Counted from the stretch's first letter, positions 1 to 9,204 are shown. The stretch is 64,000 nt of DNA from Chlorogloeopsis sp. ULAP01 (GCF_030381805.1 NZ_JAUDRH010000017.1:1-64000); one strand, 5' to 3'. The notes: generated from the sequence alone by a model not told the origin. Translations and numbers: made by a program.

Positions 1-222
1 TAACTAACTTTCATAATTTTAGAAGAAGGGTTTTACTAAATTGGTATTTCTGTTGTTAATTTAACATATCTAGTCTGGGAGAGCCATAAAAAATAATGAT
101 TGAAGGCTAAAACCACAAAAAAATAGCCAGGTAATATCGAATAGGTTGGAGAAATTCACAATATTATCGATAATAATATCCAACCACGTCTTTTTTTTTC
201 AGGTTTTTCCATCGTAAGAGTA
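1..222. other. AT-rich non-coding left edge
   Basis: No gene is visible. The stretch lies 3' of the minus-strand kinase and contains a perfect 12-bp palindrome, ATTATCGATAAT, at 163-174 and a T-run near 190-199. It could act in transcription termination, but no classical hairpin plus U-tract in the right order is evident. Confidence 0.4.
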
Positions 223-1476
223 TTATCCACAAGTTAAGTGTTTACACGTAGAATAACATTGAAAATTCGCCTCTAAATTAAAGATTACACAAAATTTTGA
301 GCCTTCTCCAACTTGGGAAGACACGCTTACACTAGCCTGGTAACAATCTGCAACATACTTAACTGTACGCAAGCCCAAACCTACAGGAGTCACATGAGAT
401 TCAGTACCATTAAGCATAAAGGAACTAGCAGACTGGCTAATCCGTTCATATGGTTTACGAGAACGTTTTGTGTCCAAATCGCCCGTTGCTTGTAAAGATT
501 TCTGTTGGGTAAAGCGCTTCCCGTTCGCTGCAAAAATATCCACAGTGGGGAGTACTTCTGGTGAGATAATAGAAAAAGAATCTCCCAGAGAAATTCCTCC
601 CAAATCAACATTCAACTGCTGTAACTGTATTGAGGTCATACCCACACCAGTATCTTGAACCGTCAAGCGGAGGAAACCAGCTACTTGGACATCAAGCTTG
701 ATAGTAACAAAACCGCCCCACTGGGTATACTTAAAAGCATTAACAACCAAGTTACAAACCATCCGCCAAAGATGGTTATAGTTTGCGTATATGCATATAT
801 CAACGGCTTCAGGCTCAACCAATAGGGTAAAGTTGATATACTGCGCGATCGCATAGTCGAGAAACTGAGCATGGATAGAATATAAAAGTTGAGAAATATT
901 GATAGATTCAATCTTCCTACCTGATAACAAGCTTAACTCACTCTTCAACTCGGCAAGAATACCCAAAGCAGTGGTAATAGTAGAGCAGGAAGTATCTAGT
1001 ACAGAATGTAACTGCTCAGGACTATGACTATAATTACCCGCCTTTGCCAAACCCAAGACAAAGTTAACTGCCTTCAAAGGGTGGTAAACATCATGGGACA
1101 AAATCTCTAAATACTGGGGAAGCTTTCGGAGGTAATCAGTATGCCTGCAAAGACATAAATCCACCCGCCGCAAAAGTTCAAATGGTGTAAAAGGATACAC
1201 TAAAAAATCATCAAAGTCAGAAGCACAATTCAAATCATCTGCTGATTGCACAACCTTGATAACTGGCTTACCAGGACAATAAACAGTCGCTAATTTAAAA
1301 GTGGCATTCACTATCAAGTCTATATTTTCCAAAGTATTGGGAATAGTAGACTTAGTAATCACCACATAACTTGGCTGCTGCAAGCTATCAACAATCCTTG
1401 CAACAATTTGATTGCGCCTCCTGCCAATTACCAGAATTTTATACAGCACAAAAACTATATACAAACACTGCTGCAA
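223..1476 (-). CDS. Sensor histidine kinase, receiver-like N-terminus
   Basis: A 417-residue cytoplasmic histidine kinase without membrane segments. Residues ~10-110 look like a degenerate receiver-like domain (a hydrophobic strand start, but no convincing phospho-acceptor Asp). The HisKA dimerisation helix carries H128 in LSHDVYHPLK. The HATPase domain shows an N-box (NLVVNAFKYT, N246), a G1 box (DTGVGM, D275) and a G2 box (GLGL, 366-369). About 85 residues separate G1 and G2, longer than usual, so the ATP lid is expanded. The start is uncertain: TTG at 1476, or GTG at ~1449. It is divergent from the response regulator at 1705, with 228 bp of AT-rich DNA between them, so the two are probably partners (inference). 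The signal it senses is unknown. Confidence 0.85.
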   Translation of the reverse strand: MQQCLYIVFVLYKILVIGRRRNQIVARIVDSLQQPSYVVITKSTIPNTLENIDLIVNATFKLATVYCPGKPVIKVVQSADDLNCASDFDDFLVYPFTPFELLRRVDLCLCRHTDYLRKLPQYLEILSHDVYHPLKAVNFVLGLAKAGNYSHSPEQLHSVLDTSCSTITTALGILAELKSELSLLSGRKIESINISQLLYSIHAQFLDYAIAQYINFTLLVEPEAVDICIYANYNHLWRMVCNLVVNAFKYTQWGGFVTIKLDVQVAGFLRLTVQDTGVGMTSIQLQQLNVDLGGISLGDSFSIISPEVLPTVDIFAANGKRFTQQKSLQATGDLDTKRSRKPYERISQSASSFMLNGTESHVTPVGLGLRTVKYVADCYQASVSVSSQVGEGSKFCVIFNLEANFQCYSTCKHLTCG

Positions 1477-1704
1477 CTATCAAAACATCACACAGTCAGT
1501 AGTTACCTCAGAAATAACACTAAAATAAGCTATAAATTAGAGTTAATTAAAAGTTTAAGATTCTCCTGTTTCTTTAATTTTATATGAATATTAAAAAATA
1601 ATTAAATGAATAGCTAATTGTTTATGAATATTATTAAGTTTTAGCACTGATTTCAAAAGAATGATATAAGTAGTGTTACGTACATAAAAAAATATATTTA
1701 GAAT

Positions 1705-2460
1705 ATGAAACATATAAAAACTGTCCTAGTTGAAGACCATCATATATTCAGACTAGGTTTAAAAGCTGTATTAGAAGGAACGAACCAAATTAAGGTTTGT
1801 GGGGAAACAGGATACGGAAAAGAAGCCCTAAGTATAATTAAAAATACAGATCCAGATGTAGTAATTGTTGATGTAGGGCTACCTGATGTAAGTGGAATAA
1901 AAGTAGTTGAACAAATTAGAAATATTTATTTAAATAAAATTAAGATTATCATCGTAACAGCAAACCGAGACAAGAAGGCAATAAAAGAAGTGTTCAAGAA
2001 AGGAGCAACTTCTTTTTTTAGTAAAAGCAATGAAGAAAATAAAATCGTCGAGGCAGTTTTAACTACCTACAAAGGTGAATCTTGGATTGATCCACATATA
2101 CACACAATAGTAGCAGAAGCTATGTGGGAATTTAATAACGAAATCCCTAGAGAAATAATTACAAAGCGCGAATACGATGTACTAAAATTACTAGCCAAGG
2201 GGCTTACCTACGAAGAAATGGCCAACAAGCTTTGCTTAGAAATTAGTACTGTGCGCTCGCACGCACACCGAATAATTAGTAAACTCGACAAACCAGAAGA
2301 AGGAGAGATAACAGAAAAATATAAACCCACTAGGGGGAAAGCTGTATGTGAGGCTCTCAGGTTGGGAATACTCAGTCCAGAAGATTTAACGGAAAAAATA
2401 TACAAAGAAGCGAAAGAATTTGCTCCTAATTGCGATAAAAATAAATTTTTTGCTGCGTGA
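1705..2460 (+). CDS. NarL/LuxR-family response regulator
   Basis: A 251-residue regulator. The receiver domain (residues 3-~120) has an acidic pair in VEDHH and a phospho-acceptor D56 in IVDVGLP. The LuxR-type helix-turn-helix (~150-205) includes LTYEEMANKLCLEISTVRSH. An unusual tail of ~45 residues follows the HTH (EEGEITEKYKPTRGKAVCEA...), where most NarL-type proteins end soon after the recognition helix. It lies divergent to a histidine kinase, its probable partner. The ATG follows an AT-rich leader without a clear Shine-Dalgarno sequence. Target genes cannot be read from the sequence. Confidence 0.88.
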   Translation: MKHIKTVLVEDHHIFRLGLKAVLEGTNQIKVCGETGYGKEALSIIKNTDPDVVIVDVGLPDVSGIKVVEQIRNIYLNKIKIIIVTANRDKKAIKEVFKKGATSFFSKSNEENKIVEAVLTTYKGESWIDPHIHTIVAEAMWEFNNEIPREIITKREYDVLKLLAKGLTYEEMANKLCLEISTVRSHAHRIISKLDKPEEGEITEKYKPTRGKAVCEALRLGILSPEDLTEKIYKEAKEFAPNCDKNKFFAA

Positions 2461-3099
2461 TTATTTTTGATTGCTAGCATCAATGATACAGCCACCGGGA
2501 TTCTTACCTTGGCGGCAAGTCCGAATAATACCAGCATTTCTCTTATAAATTTGCCGAGCATCACGCCCTTCTTTAGATTTAGCCCACTCTAGAAGTGTGG
2601 CATCTTCAGGCTTAAGATTAGCTGTAACAGGGGACTTACCACTAGATTGGGAAGCTATAGCCATATTGAAAGTAAAAGCCCCTATAGCCACACCCAACGC
2701 CAGAACGTAACCTAAAATAAGACTAATTTGAGCTAGCTTAAAGTTACTAACATCAAGTGAACCTAACCCAGTAGCTAAAGAAGAACTGGCATTTTGCTTC
2801 CTTATCAACTCTTGGGCTGCTTTAGCGATCGCACTCCTCTGCTGGACGATCGCTACCTCAGCAGCATCCTTGAGTGTCTTATCAACCTCCAACGTCCAGC
2901 CTGCTATCACAGTATCAAGTTTGCCAGGTAGCTGCATAATTGCGTATTGAGTAGTACCCATCTGAGCGTACAACTTAAACAAAGGATCGGATGGCTTCAT
3001 TCCCGACTTAGCTATCAACACCTCAATATACTCTTTCTCTTTTTCTAACTCCTCTTTATTAGGGTTATTTTCTGTAGAAAAATTTGTAACTTTGCTCAT
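2461..3099 (-). CDS. Unknown protein with one transmembrane helix
   Basis: 212 residues. The N-terminal half is polar and helical (runs of E and K, possible coiled coil, residues 12-105). One strong transmembrane segment lies at about residues 127-150 (LILGYVLALGVAIGAFTFNM), followed by a ~60-residue C-terminal part with two Cys (TCRQGKNPGGC). It is the last gene of an apparent operon with two ParA-like ATPases (52 bp after the second). It resembles uncharacterised cyanobacterial plasmid proteins, possibly the DUF6753 group (recollection, unverified). A role as membrane anchor or partner of the ATPases is inference only. Confidence 0.65.
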   Translation of the reverse strand: MSKVTNFSTENNPNKEELEKEKEYIEVLIAKSGMKPSDPLFKLYAQMGTTQYAIMQLPGKLDTVIAGWTLEVDKTLKDAAEVAIVQQRSAIAKAAQELIRKQNASSSLATGLGSLDVSNFKLAQISLILGYVLALGVAIGAFTFNMAIASQSSGKSPVTANLKPEDATLLEWAKSKEGRDARQIYKRNAGIIRTCRQGKNPGGCIIDASNQK

Positions 3100-3150
3100 A
3101 AAATAACCAATTAAAATAAAACAATAAAAATAATATAAAGCCTAAAAATT

Positions 3151-3918
3151 TTAAAAATGAGCTTGTTGTTGAGTTAATTCACTTCTGTCTCTTTTTAAAC
3201 CTAAATACACTGGAGTAACCTTGTGATACATGACAGTATCATGAAAATTTTCTATCCAATTATATACTATAGAACGATATAGAACTTGCATATCTGACTC
3301 CGTAGTAATAGCCATACAATAAGGTAAATTTGTATCTTCTAAGTCTTGATAAACATAATCTTCAAGCTTTGGTAGTATCAGTTCTGTTCCTTTTAATTTG
3401 CTAATATCTTTCTGGATTTCAGTATCATCGTAGTACTTAAATAAGTTACCAAAATATTGGTTTTTAACTATTAGATAATCAGCCTGGATACCAACAAACT
3501 GATAGAGAAATTGTAAGTATTTAACACAATCTATACGATTAGAAATAGGATGTATAAAAGTAGTACGATAGCCCAAAGAATTTAAATTTTCTAAAAAAGA
3601 TATCTCTTTCTCAAATCTGAAAAAATCTAATATATTTTGACCTGGCATATCAGTCAATGCTAAGTCAATTTCTGAAAACATCTCCAGTTCATTTAACAAA
3701 ACATCAGAATCACCCCTATTAAGTCCCAAATGCTTAATATGAAAGCCTAATTTATCATATACTGATAACTTATTAGACAAGTCACCAGGAAATCGACCGT
3801 GGTAGAAAGCACGAATATTTAATTCATACTTCTTGTATAACTCTAAAAGCAATCTAGAAACTGTAGACTTGCCAACACGAGAGTCACCAATCGTAATCAC
3901 AAATCTCTTTCTAAACAT
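3151..3918 (-). CDS. ParA-like P-loop ATPase, classical Walker A
   Basis: 255 residues, SIMIBI-type P-loop NTPase. The P-loop near the N-terminus is TIGDSRVGKSTVSR, a classical GxxxxGKS, and lacks the signature lysine of the deviant ParA/MinD motif. A Walker B-like strand (IDLALTDMPGQN, ~residues 84-95) follows. It is clearly paralogous to the upstream ATPase (shared order of motifs, shared DYLIVKNQYFGN-type segment and Q-rich tail LTQQQ). Its ATG lies one base after the upstream stop, so translation is probably coupled. Plasmid segregation or loading of a plasmid-encoded complex is plausible; without an adjacent ParB this stays inference. Confidence 0.75.
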   Translation of the reverse strand: MFRKRFVITIGDSRVGKSTVSRLLLELYKKYELNIRAFYHGRFPGDLSNKLSVYDKLGFHIKHLGLNRGDSDVLLNELEMFSEIDLALTDMPGQNILDFFRFEKEISFLENLNSLGYRTTFIHPISNRIDCVKYLQFLYQFVGIQADYLIVKNQYFGNLFKYYDDTEIQKDISKLKGTELILPKLEDYVYQDLEDTNLPYCMAITTESDMQVLYRSIVYNWIENFHDTVMYHKVTPVYLGLKRDRSELTQQQAHF

Positions 3919-3919
3919 A

Positions 3920-4840
3920 CTATGCTGTTTCTTGAGGTTGCTCTTGAGACTGCTGTTGAGTAAGTTTGTCTTTAATTACAAGTCTTGTTGCGTGTGATTC
4001 CCCCTCAGGCAATTTCTCGGAATCCAATCCCAATAGTTTATGAGCAGGTTGAAGTTTTTCTTCAAAATCTTTTAGCCACGAACCAACTCTTGCTCGAACT
4101 GAAATGGCAGCACCGAATTCTTTTGATAAAGCCTGACCAAATGTTAAGCTATTATCATCAATAAAATCATAACAATAATCCATTAAATCAGGCATCAAGA
4201 CTTCAACTAAACCTTTTTTAAGTAATGTATTACGTATATCAGATGAGGTGTAACGGCCAAATTTATTTTCATCTCCAAAAAACAGGTTTTTAACAACTAC
4301 ATAATCAACTTTATCACCACAACATTCTTCATACAAAGCCTTTAAAATATTTACAGAATCACGAAGTCGATTGATAACCGATACCATAGTAACTCTGTAG
4401 CCAAGTTCATCTGCAAGGATGTCAAAAAAGGACAGTTCCTTTACAAATAACTCAAAAACACCTCCAGATTGTGCTGGCAGATCGAGCAGAACTAGTGGAA
4501 AATAATCTGCTTCCAAATCAATCAATAACTGGTCTGCTTTACCCTTATCAAAAACATTAATACAACGAATTAAGCCAGAATATTTTTCATAATGCCGATG
4601 TAGTTGATTGTTACGTTGGTCAGCATCATATGCAATACACCAAAGGTTTTTATCAATATAAAGTTGAAGTAAGGCTCGCGTAAATGTACTCTTGCCAACA
4701 CCACCCTTGTCACCAGTAACAATTACAAGTCTTTTAATATTCTTATTAACTTGTTTTTGTTGATTATCCTTATTTAATTGATTTTTACCAGACATATAAT
4801 TATTACCTTTATTATTGGTATGAGCCATATTAGCAATCAC
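3920..4840 (-). CDS. ParA/MinD-like ATPase, deviant Walker A
   Basis: Up to 306 residues. The deviant Walker A is TGDKGGVGKSTFTR (signature Lys two residues before GVGKS), as in ParA, MinD and Soj. Walker B-like PLVLLDLPAQSGG follows about 80 residues later. The Q-rich C-terminus ends LTQQQSQEQPQE. Possible starts are GTG at 4840, ATG at 4828 and ATG at 4795; the last is preceded by GGTAAT. It is the first gene of the operon with a paralogous ATPase and a one-helix membrane protein. No ParB gene and no parS-like inverted repeat were seen nearby. The family is certain; the cargo is not. Confidence 0.8.
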   Translation of the reverse strand: MIANMAHTNNKGNNYMSGKNQLNKDNQQKQVNKNIKRLVIVTGDKGGVGKSTFTRALLQLYIDKNLWCIAYDADQRNNQLHRHYEKYSGLIRCINVFDKGKADQLLIDLEADYFPLVLLDLPAQSGGVFELFVKELSFFDILADELGYRVTMVSVINRLRDSVNILKALYEECCGDKVDYVVVKNLFFGDENKFGRYTSSDIRNTLLKKGLVEVLMPDLMDYCYDFIDDNSLTFGQALSKEFGAAISVRARVGSWLKDFEEKLQPAHKLLGLDSEKLPEGESHATRLVIKDKLTQQQSQEQPQETA

Positions 4841-5047
4841 TAAAATCCAGGTTTCTTATTAAATTTGATAACCAATTGAGATAGGCAAACTTAAATCCAA
4901 AGTTTTGATAGAATAGTGTAATTATATATTAGCAATAAATCAAGTTAGTTCTGCTTGTAAAAGCAATTATAGTATCCCAAACCTGACTAATTAAAAAAAC
5001 AAAGTAATATTCGATTTCTGACTAAAACTTTAGTATTAAAAGTAAAA
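4841..5047. other. Intergenic upstream of the ATPase operon
   Basis: AT-rich DNA that should hold the promoter of the minus-strand ATPase operon. I see no convincing hairpin, iteron set or ParB-type palindrome in it. Confidence 0.3.
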
Positions 5048-5242
5048 TTACTCGAAGTTTATTGATGTATAAACAATAATATTAAGACCAATAAAACTGT
5101 CCACGCTTGCTGCAAGAGCCACGAATACAACTCCTGGTTGCATATCAAACGTATCTGCTATAGCAAAAACCACCATCAGTACAAGTATCATGGTAGATGT
5201 GGGATAGAAGTTGATGCATCCTGGCGCAATAACTTTACCCAA
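5048..5242 (-). CDS. Small hydrophobic ORF, doubtful
   Basis: A 64-residue ORF with two predicted hydrophobic stretches (MILVLMVVFAIADTF and VVFVALAASVDSFIGLNIIV). It could be a small membrane protein or a degenerate fragment. Immediately upstream, in the opposite strand, lies a short coding-looking remnant (5284-5349, reading IIQAIIKAHAAAEADINKL then stop), which suggests that this interval holds decayed genes. No good ribosome binding site precedes it. Confidence 0.3.
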   Translation of the reverse strand: MGKVIAPGCINFYPTSTMILVLMVVFAIADTFDMQPGVVFVALAASVDSFIGLNIIVYTSINFE

Positions 5243-5544
5243 ACCAGTAGTTACAACTTGTAAGGTTAATATCCCACTAAATATTATTCAGGCAATTATC
5301 AAAGCTCATGCAGCTGCTGAAGCCGATATAAATAAACTTGCTACATAATATAAAGTTAGTATACAAGATGCAACAAATATTATCCTTCACTACGCTTAAA
5401 TCATATATTTATTTTTAATAAAAGTGCATCATAGTAAAACTAACACTTTTTAATTTTATTTAACTAAATATTATCTAATTTTTTAAAAATTATTATTAAA
5501 TAAATTGCCGCATTTATTACACACAATATAAAAATAATTAGTTA
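5243..5544. other. Gap with coding debris
   Basis: Non-coding apart from the plus-strand fragment 5284-5349 ending in a stop, which resembles the Ala-rich helical C-terminus of an unidentified protein. The rest (5350-5544) is very AT-rich. Confidence 0.3.
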
Positions 5545-5868
5545 TTAGGAGTAATTAAGCAAATAATTAATGAAATAAGGTATAGCATCACCGTCATGAT
5601 CACTCTTGAGAATCTTGGTCATGATATGAGCAGGGGCAACTTGCGCGAGGCGGTTCACTATATTAACAACAAACTCGTTAGATGCGTTGCAGCCATCAAG
5701 GTATCTAATCAACGCATCAGCAGTTGCCTTAGTCATCTTGCCTGGGTCTTTTACCCCTGCTTCCAAAATAAAGTCATCATAAATAGCTTTCTCGCTATCA
5801 GTAGAATTTTCCTTGCAAGCTTGCTGGATAATTAACTCAGTCTGCTGTTGTTGGTTTAAAGTTGCCAT
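5545..5868 (-). CDS. Hypothetical 107-residue protein
   Basis: A soluble, probably all-helical small protein (Q-rich start MATLNQQQQTELI, middle part DFILEAGVKDPGKMTKATADALIRYLDG). No signal peptide, membrane segment or recognisable motif. Codon use and an uninterrupted frame with a sensible ATG support expression. It stands alone between two AT-rich gaps, and I cannot assign a function. Confidence 0.55.
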   Translation of the reverse strand: MATLNQQQQTELIIQQACKENSTDSEKAIYDDFILEAGVKDPGKMTKATADALIRYLDGCNASNEFVVNIVNRLAQVAPAHIMTKILKSDHDGDAIPYFINYLLNYS

Positions 5869-6317
5869 AGTGATTATTAGATATTATTAATATATGACTT
5901 AGGCTATACCTTTGCCAAAGAAAGAAGATGAAAATAGGGTTTATATGGCAGAGTTTTTGTCTTCCACAACGACTTTACCAAGCTATAAAAATGTTAATCT
6001 TGACATATTGGGTGTTACTCGGATGGACAACTTTTACTAGTTGATTCGCCCAGATGATAATCGCCAATAGATTTTCTAAAAATGGCTAGGTCTGGATGAA
6101 GTATCAAATTGTGAGTCTGCGTTCACTACCATAATATATCTTTGAGCTACACATCTCGTCATATCTGTTAGATAATGTCAAGGTAGATTTAACTATTTCC
6201 AACCGCTATTTTAAAGCCAAACTTCATAACAGCAGTGCTTTCAAGATGACAAATATTTAACTAAAAGTCCGGAAATGCCATAATAAAAACACAAGTTTTC
6301 ACGCGAGAGGAACAGCT
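5869..6317. other. Gap with possible degenerate ORF
   Basis: A TTG-started plus-strand frame near 5914-6042 reads LPKKEDENRVYMAEFLSS... and stops, and the same frame continues briefly after the stop (LIRPDDNRQ). This looks like a decayed gene, not identified. The remainder should contain the promoter of the small gene at 6318. Confidence 0.3.
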
Positions 6318-6560
6318 ATGACACATTATGTGTGCGATTTATATAGCAATACAAATTGGAATATTCCACCAGAAGAAGTCGCTGCTAGAACATTCAATAC
6401 AGAACAAGAAGCAGGACAATGGTTTAAAGATAAATACTCTGGTAACAGTCTTGAATTTAGTGGCTTTCATGACACTGAACGCTACGTCACCAACTGGGTT
6501 TATTGCAACGGTAAAGAAGTTGGTGAAATCACAAAACGCCCTAGTTCCAATGAATTTTAA
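6318..6560 (+). CDS. Small hypothetical protein, 80 residues
   Basis: The ATG is preceded by a good ribosome binding site (AGAGGA, 7 bases upstream). The product is small, acidic and aromatic-rich (NTNWNIPPEEVAARTFNTEQ; W and Y scattered), without signal peptide or membrane segment. An overlapping frame from 6328 lacks a ribosome binding site and is judged a shadow. Function unknown. Confidence 0.6.
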   Translation: MTHYVCDLYSNTNWNIPPEEVAARTFNTEQEAGQWFKDKYSGNSLEFSGFHDTERYVTNWVYCNGKEVGEITKRPSSNEF

Positions 6561-6774
6561 CCCTAGACGGAATTAGAGAAATCTCATGTCTTAAAGGGTT
6601 AGGTATGTCAGAGGCGCGAAAAGCTTTACCGAAACTACGCAAGATGTTTTTGACAAATCCAGTTTCTCCCTTTGAGCCTTATTACTCCCCAACTAGGGCG
6701 TGTATGCAAAGTACAGTAATCTCGTAATGTGGAACGTGTAGTGTCCAAAACAGTATCACATTGATGGAAAAAAT

Positions 6775-8184
6775 TTAGATGCGTTTGTTTTGGCGACGAT
6801 ACAGTCCTTTAAAAGGTTCAATAGAGCAAAAACTTTTAAGCGGGGGGGTATTGAAGGGTAATTCAACAGTAAAAATGCTACCTTTACCTAATTCGCTTTG
6901 TACTTTCAAATTGCCTTGGTGTGCCTGAACAATTGCCATAGCAATAGCTAGTCCCAATCCAGAACCGCCAGTACTACGAGAGCGATCGCTATTCACCCGA
7001 TAAAAGCGATCAAAAATTTGCGAAAGCTCATTGTGTGGAATGCCAATTCCAGTATCTTGAACTTGAATCACAGCATAATGGTCACTGCGGTCTAGGACAA
7101 CAGTTACTTCTCCGCCCCGTGGCGTATATTGAATTGCGTTGACAATTAAGTTAGAAACTAAACGATAAAGCTGCTCAGAATCCCCTACAATATTTACAGG
7201 TTGACGAACTCGTATTAAAGATGTCAGCAACACACCTGCCGCATTAGACATTGCTACAAACTCCTCAATTAAGTCGCTAATAACGTCATCTAAGCAGCAT
7301 AATTCACGTCGCATGGACATCGATTGGCGGTCTAAGCGAGCTAAGAGCAACAAATCAGCAACCAAAGTTGTGAGCCGCTGATTCTGACGCTGTATAGTTC
7401 GTAACATATCCCGTGCCTCTTCTTCATCTATCTGAGGCATCAAAAGTGCTGATTCTACTGTTGCTCCTGTTGCAGCTAGAGGTGTCCGCAATTCGTGTGC
7501 GGCATCCGCTGTAAACTGTTGAATTTGTCTATAGGATTGGTAAATTGGTCTCATTGCCAATCCTGCTAACCACCAACTAGCAACACCAACTAAACCCATT
7601 GCTATTGGTAATCCCAAAGCTAAAATTAATTTAACAGCATCTAGATAACTATTGAAGTCATTGAGACTTCGCCCTACTTGTATATATCCCCAATCTCGAT
7701 TATCTTGGGTGTGCAGCACAAAGGAAACTTGGTGGTAAAGCCTGCCTTTACCGTCTTTAAGAGTTTGCCAAGTTTGCTTGTTAAAGGTTAAGGGCAGTCC
7801 TTCTGGAGGAGAGCCTGCCATAGCAACTAAGCGTCCGGAGTTATCGAAAAAGCGTACGTAGTAGTAGCCTTGGTTAACAACGCTTAAAGTATGGCGCTTA
7901 GAATTTAGCTGCTGTTGAATGCAATCATTACCAACCATACAAATATTTGGTAAAAGCTGCTGTATGACTGTTTCCAAGCGTCCGGGTTGCTGTAGTTTTA
8001 GTTCAATACTATCATGCAAAGTTCCTGCTACAGACTCTAGTTCTCGGTCTAAGGCTATCCAATGGGCATGAGATACTGCTTTGTAGACGCCGAATCCACA
8101 CAGGCTTAAAATCAAAGCCATGACTAGCGCATACCACAGCGCTAAACGAATACGAGTCAGATTAAACAGTTTATTTTGATTCAT
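6775..8184 (-). CDS. rppB: RppB-like sensor histidine kinase
   Basis: 469 residues, OmpR-partner class. TM1 ~16-36 (LALWYALVMALILSLCGFGV), a periplasmic domain ~37-180 containing a Cys pair (ICMVGNDC), TM2 ~184-210, then HisKA with the H-box FTADAAHELRTPLAA (H ~229) and a HATPase with N-box NLIVNAIQYT, DTGIGI, FDRFYR and GSGLGLAIA. All catalytic motifs are intact. Architecture and the overlapping partner regulator match the cyanobacterial RppA/RppB (NrsR/NrsS) systems, known for redox-dependent photosystem gene control and nickel response in Synechocystis. The start overlaps the end of the regulator gene by 14 bp, indicating one operon. The small symbol is given by family resemblance; the actual signal here is unknown. 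Confidence 0.9.
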   Translation of the reverse strand: MNQNKLFNLTRIRLALWYALVMALILSLCGFGVYKAVSHAHWIALDRELESVAGTLHDSIELKLQQPGRLETVIQQLLPNICMVGNDCIQQQLNSKRHTLSVVNQGYYYVRFFDNSGRLVAMAGSPPEGLPLTFNKQTWQTLKDGKGRLYHQVSFVLHTQDNRDWGYIQVGRSLNDFNSYLDAVKLILALGLPIAMGLVGVASWWLAGLAMRPIYQSYRQIQQFTADAAHELRTPLAATGATVESALLMPQIDEEEARDMLRTIQRQNQRLTTLVADLLLLARLDRQSMSMRRELCCLDDVISDLIEEFVAMSNAAGVLLTSLIRVRQPVNIVGDSEQLYRLVSNLIVNAIQYTPRGGEVTVVLDRSDHYAVIQVQDTGIGIPHNELSQIFDRFYRVNSDRSRSTGGSGLGLAIAMAIVQAHQGNLKVQSELGKGSIFTVELPFNTPPLKSFCSIEPFKGLYRRQNKRI

Positions 8185-8923
8185 CGCTAAGATTTAGACG
8201 ATACCCCATACCATGCAAGGTTTCAATTGGGTTTGTGCAGCCACTATTTGTCAATTTGCGGCGTAGCAAACGCACTTGAGCTGCTACCACATTACTAGCA
8301 GGTTCTGCACTCACTTCCCAAAGCTGGTTGCGAATTTGTTCTGTGGTAACGATTTGGTTTGGGTGCTTCATAAAATACTCCAGTAGCTGGAATTCCTTAT
8401 TAGTTAGGGGGATTACTTGTTTACCTCCACTAGCGTTTTGACTCACAACGGCACTACTGCTGTAATCTAGAGTCAGGTTACCAACAGTTAATTCTTTTAA
8501 TTGGAAGTGAGGCGATCGCCTCTGTAATGCTCGTAACCGCGCTAACAATTCCGCCATGCCAAATGGTTTTACCAAGTAGTCATCTGCACCCGCATCCAAC
8601 CCTGCAACTTTGTCTTCTATCCTATCCTTAGCTGTTAGCATCAACACAGGTAGAGGATTGTTGTTTTTTCGTAATCTTTGGCACAACTCTAAGCCTGACA
8701 TTCCTGGCAGCATCCAATCAAGAATAGCTAATGTATAGTGTGTCCAACGATTTTCTAAATATGCCCAAGCCTCAGTGCCGTCCGTAACCCAATCAACTAC
8801 GTACTTTTCTTGATTTAAAGTTCGCTTAATGGCAGCACCTAAATCCAATTCATCTTCGACTAACAGCACCCGCATAAACAATTCATCATTTAGAGATTTT
8901 TGGCAAATTTGTGAAGCAAGCAT
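8171..8923 (-). CDS. rppA: RppA-like OmpR-family response regulator
   Basis: Receiver domain plus winged-helix DNA-binding domain. The mature start is probably the ATG at 8875 (MRVLLVEDELDLGAAIKR); the upstream ATG at 8923 adds 16 non-conserved residues. The phospho-acceptor lies in LAILDWMLPGMSG, the conserved Lys in DDYLVKPF, and the winged helix in ~140-230 (TNKEFQLLEYFMKHPNQIVT, HGMGYRLN). The sequence strongly recalls cyanobacterial RppA. A TTTCAT-type direct repeat lies 46 bp upstream of 8923 and two more lie further up, suggesting autoregulation (inference). The same repeat occurs before several nearby minus-strand genes. Confidence 0.92.
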   Translation of the reverse strand: MLASQICQKSLNDELFMRVLLVEDELDLGAAIKRTLNQEKYVVDWVTDGTEAWAYLENRWTHYTLAILDWMLPGMSGLELCQRLRKNNNPLPVLMLTAKDRIEDKVAGLDAGADDYLVKPFGMAELLARLRALQRRSPHFQLKELTVGNLTLDYSSSAVVSQNASGGKQVIPLTNKEFQLLEYFMKHPNQIVTTEQIRNQLWEVSAEPASNVVAAQVRLLRRKLTNSGCTNPIETLHGMGYRLNLSDESK

Positions 8924-8968
8924 AATTATTAACAGGGTCTACCTTTAAAAATAGGTTGACAGAGGTTT

Positions 8969-8986
8969 ATGAAATTAAAATGAAAT
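8969..8986 (-). promoter_or_regulatory. RppA-type box, rppAB promoter
   Basis: Plus strand ATGAAAT-TAAA-ATGAAAT; in gene direction ATTTCAT twice with an 11-bp period. Fifteen bases after the proximal TTTCAT comes TATTTT, a possible -10. This is the typical layout of an activator box of an OmpR/PhoB-family regulator. Confidence 0.6.
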
Positions 8987-9186
8987 TTTCAGGCTTGAAA
9001 TAAAATTTAAGACTCTAATCCATAAGGCTCTAACTTAGATTAGAATCTTGGCAGAAGATAATTAATGAAGGAAAAACTCAGTAGACTTGCTTGTTGCAAA
9101 TTAGAGTAAGGTTAATTAGAAAATTTATAAAAATTAATTTTCTTGTAATGAGTCTATTAAGCTAATTCTTAGCTTGACAGATAAAA

Positions 9187-9204
9187 ATGAAATCAAGGTG
9201 AAAT
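9187..9204 (-). promoter_or_regulatory. RppA-type box, distal copy
   Basis: ATGAAAT-CAAG-GTGAAAT on the plus strand; 11-bp period with one mismatch in the second half-site. About 260 bp upstream of the rppA reading frame. Confidence 0.45.

Noticed and set aside
5284..5349. Plus-strand coding-looking fragment ending in a stop
   Set aside because: Only 21 codons without a start; kept as debris inside the gap entry and not called as a gene.
5914..6042. TTG-started ORF of about 43 codons
   Set aside because: No ribosome binding site and no recognisable content; mentioned only as possible decay.
6328..6576. Second ORF overlapping the 80-residue gene in another frame
   Set aside because: No ribosome binding site, while the frame at 6318 has a good one.
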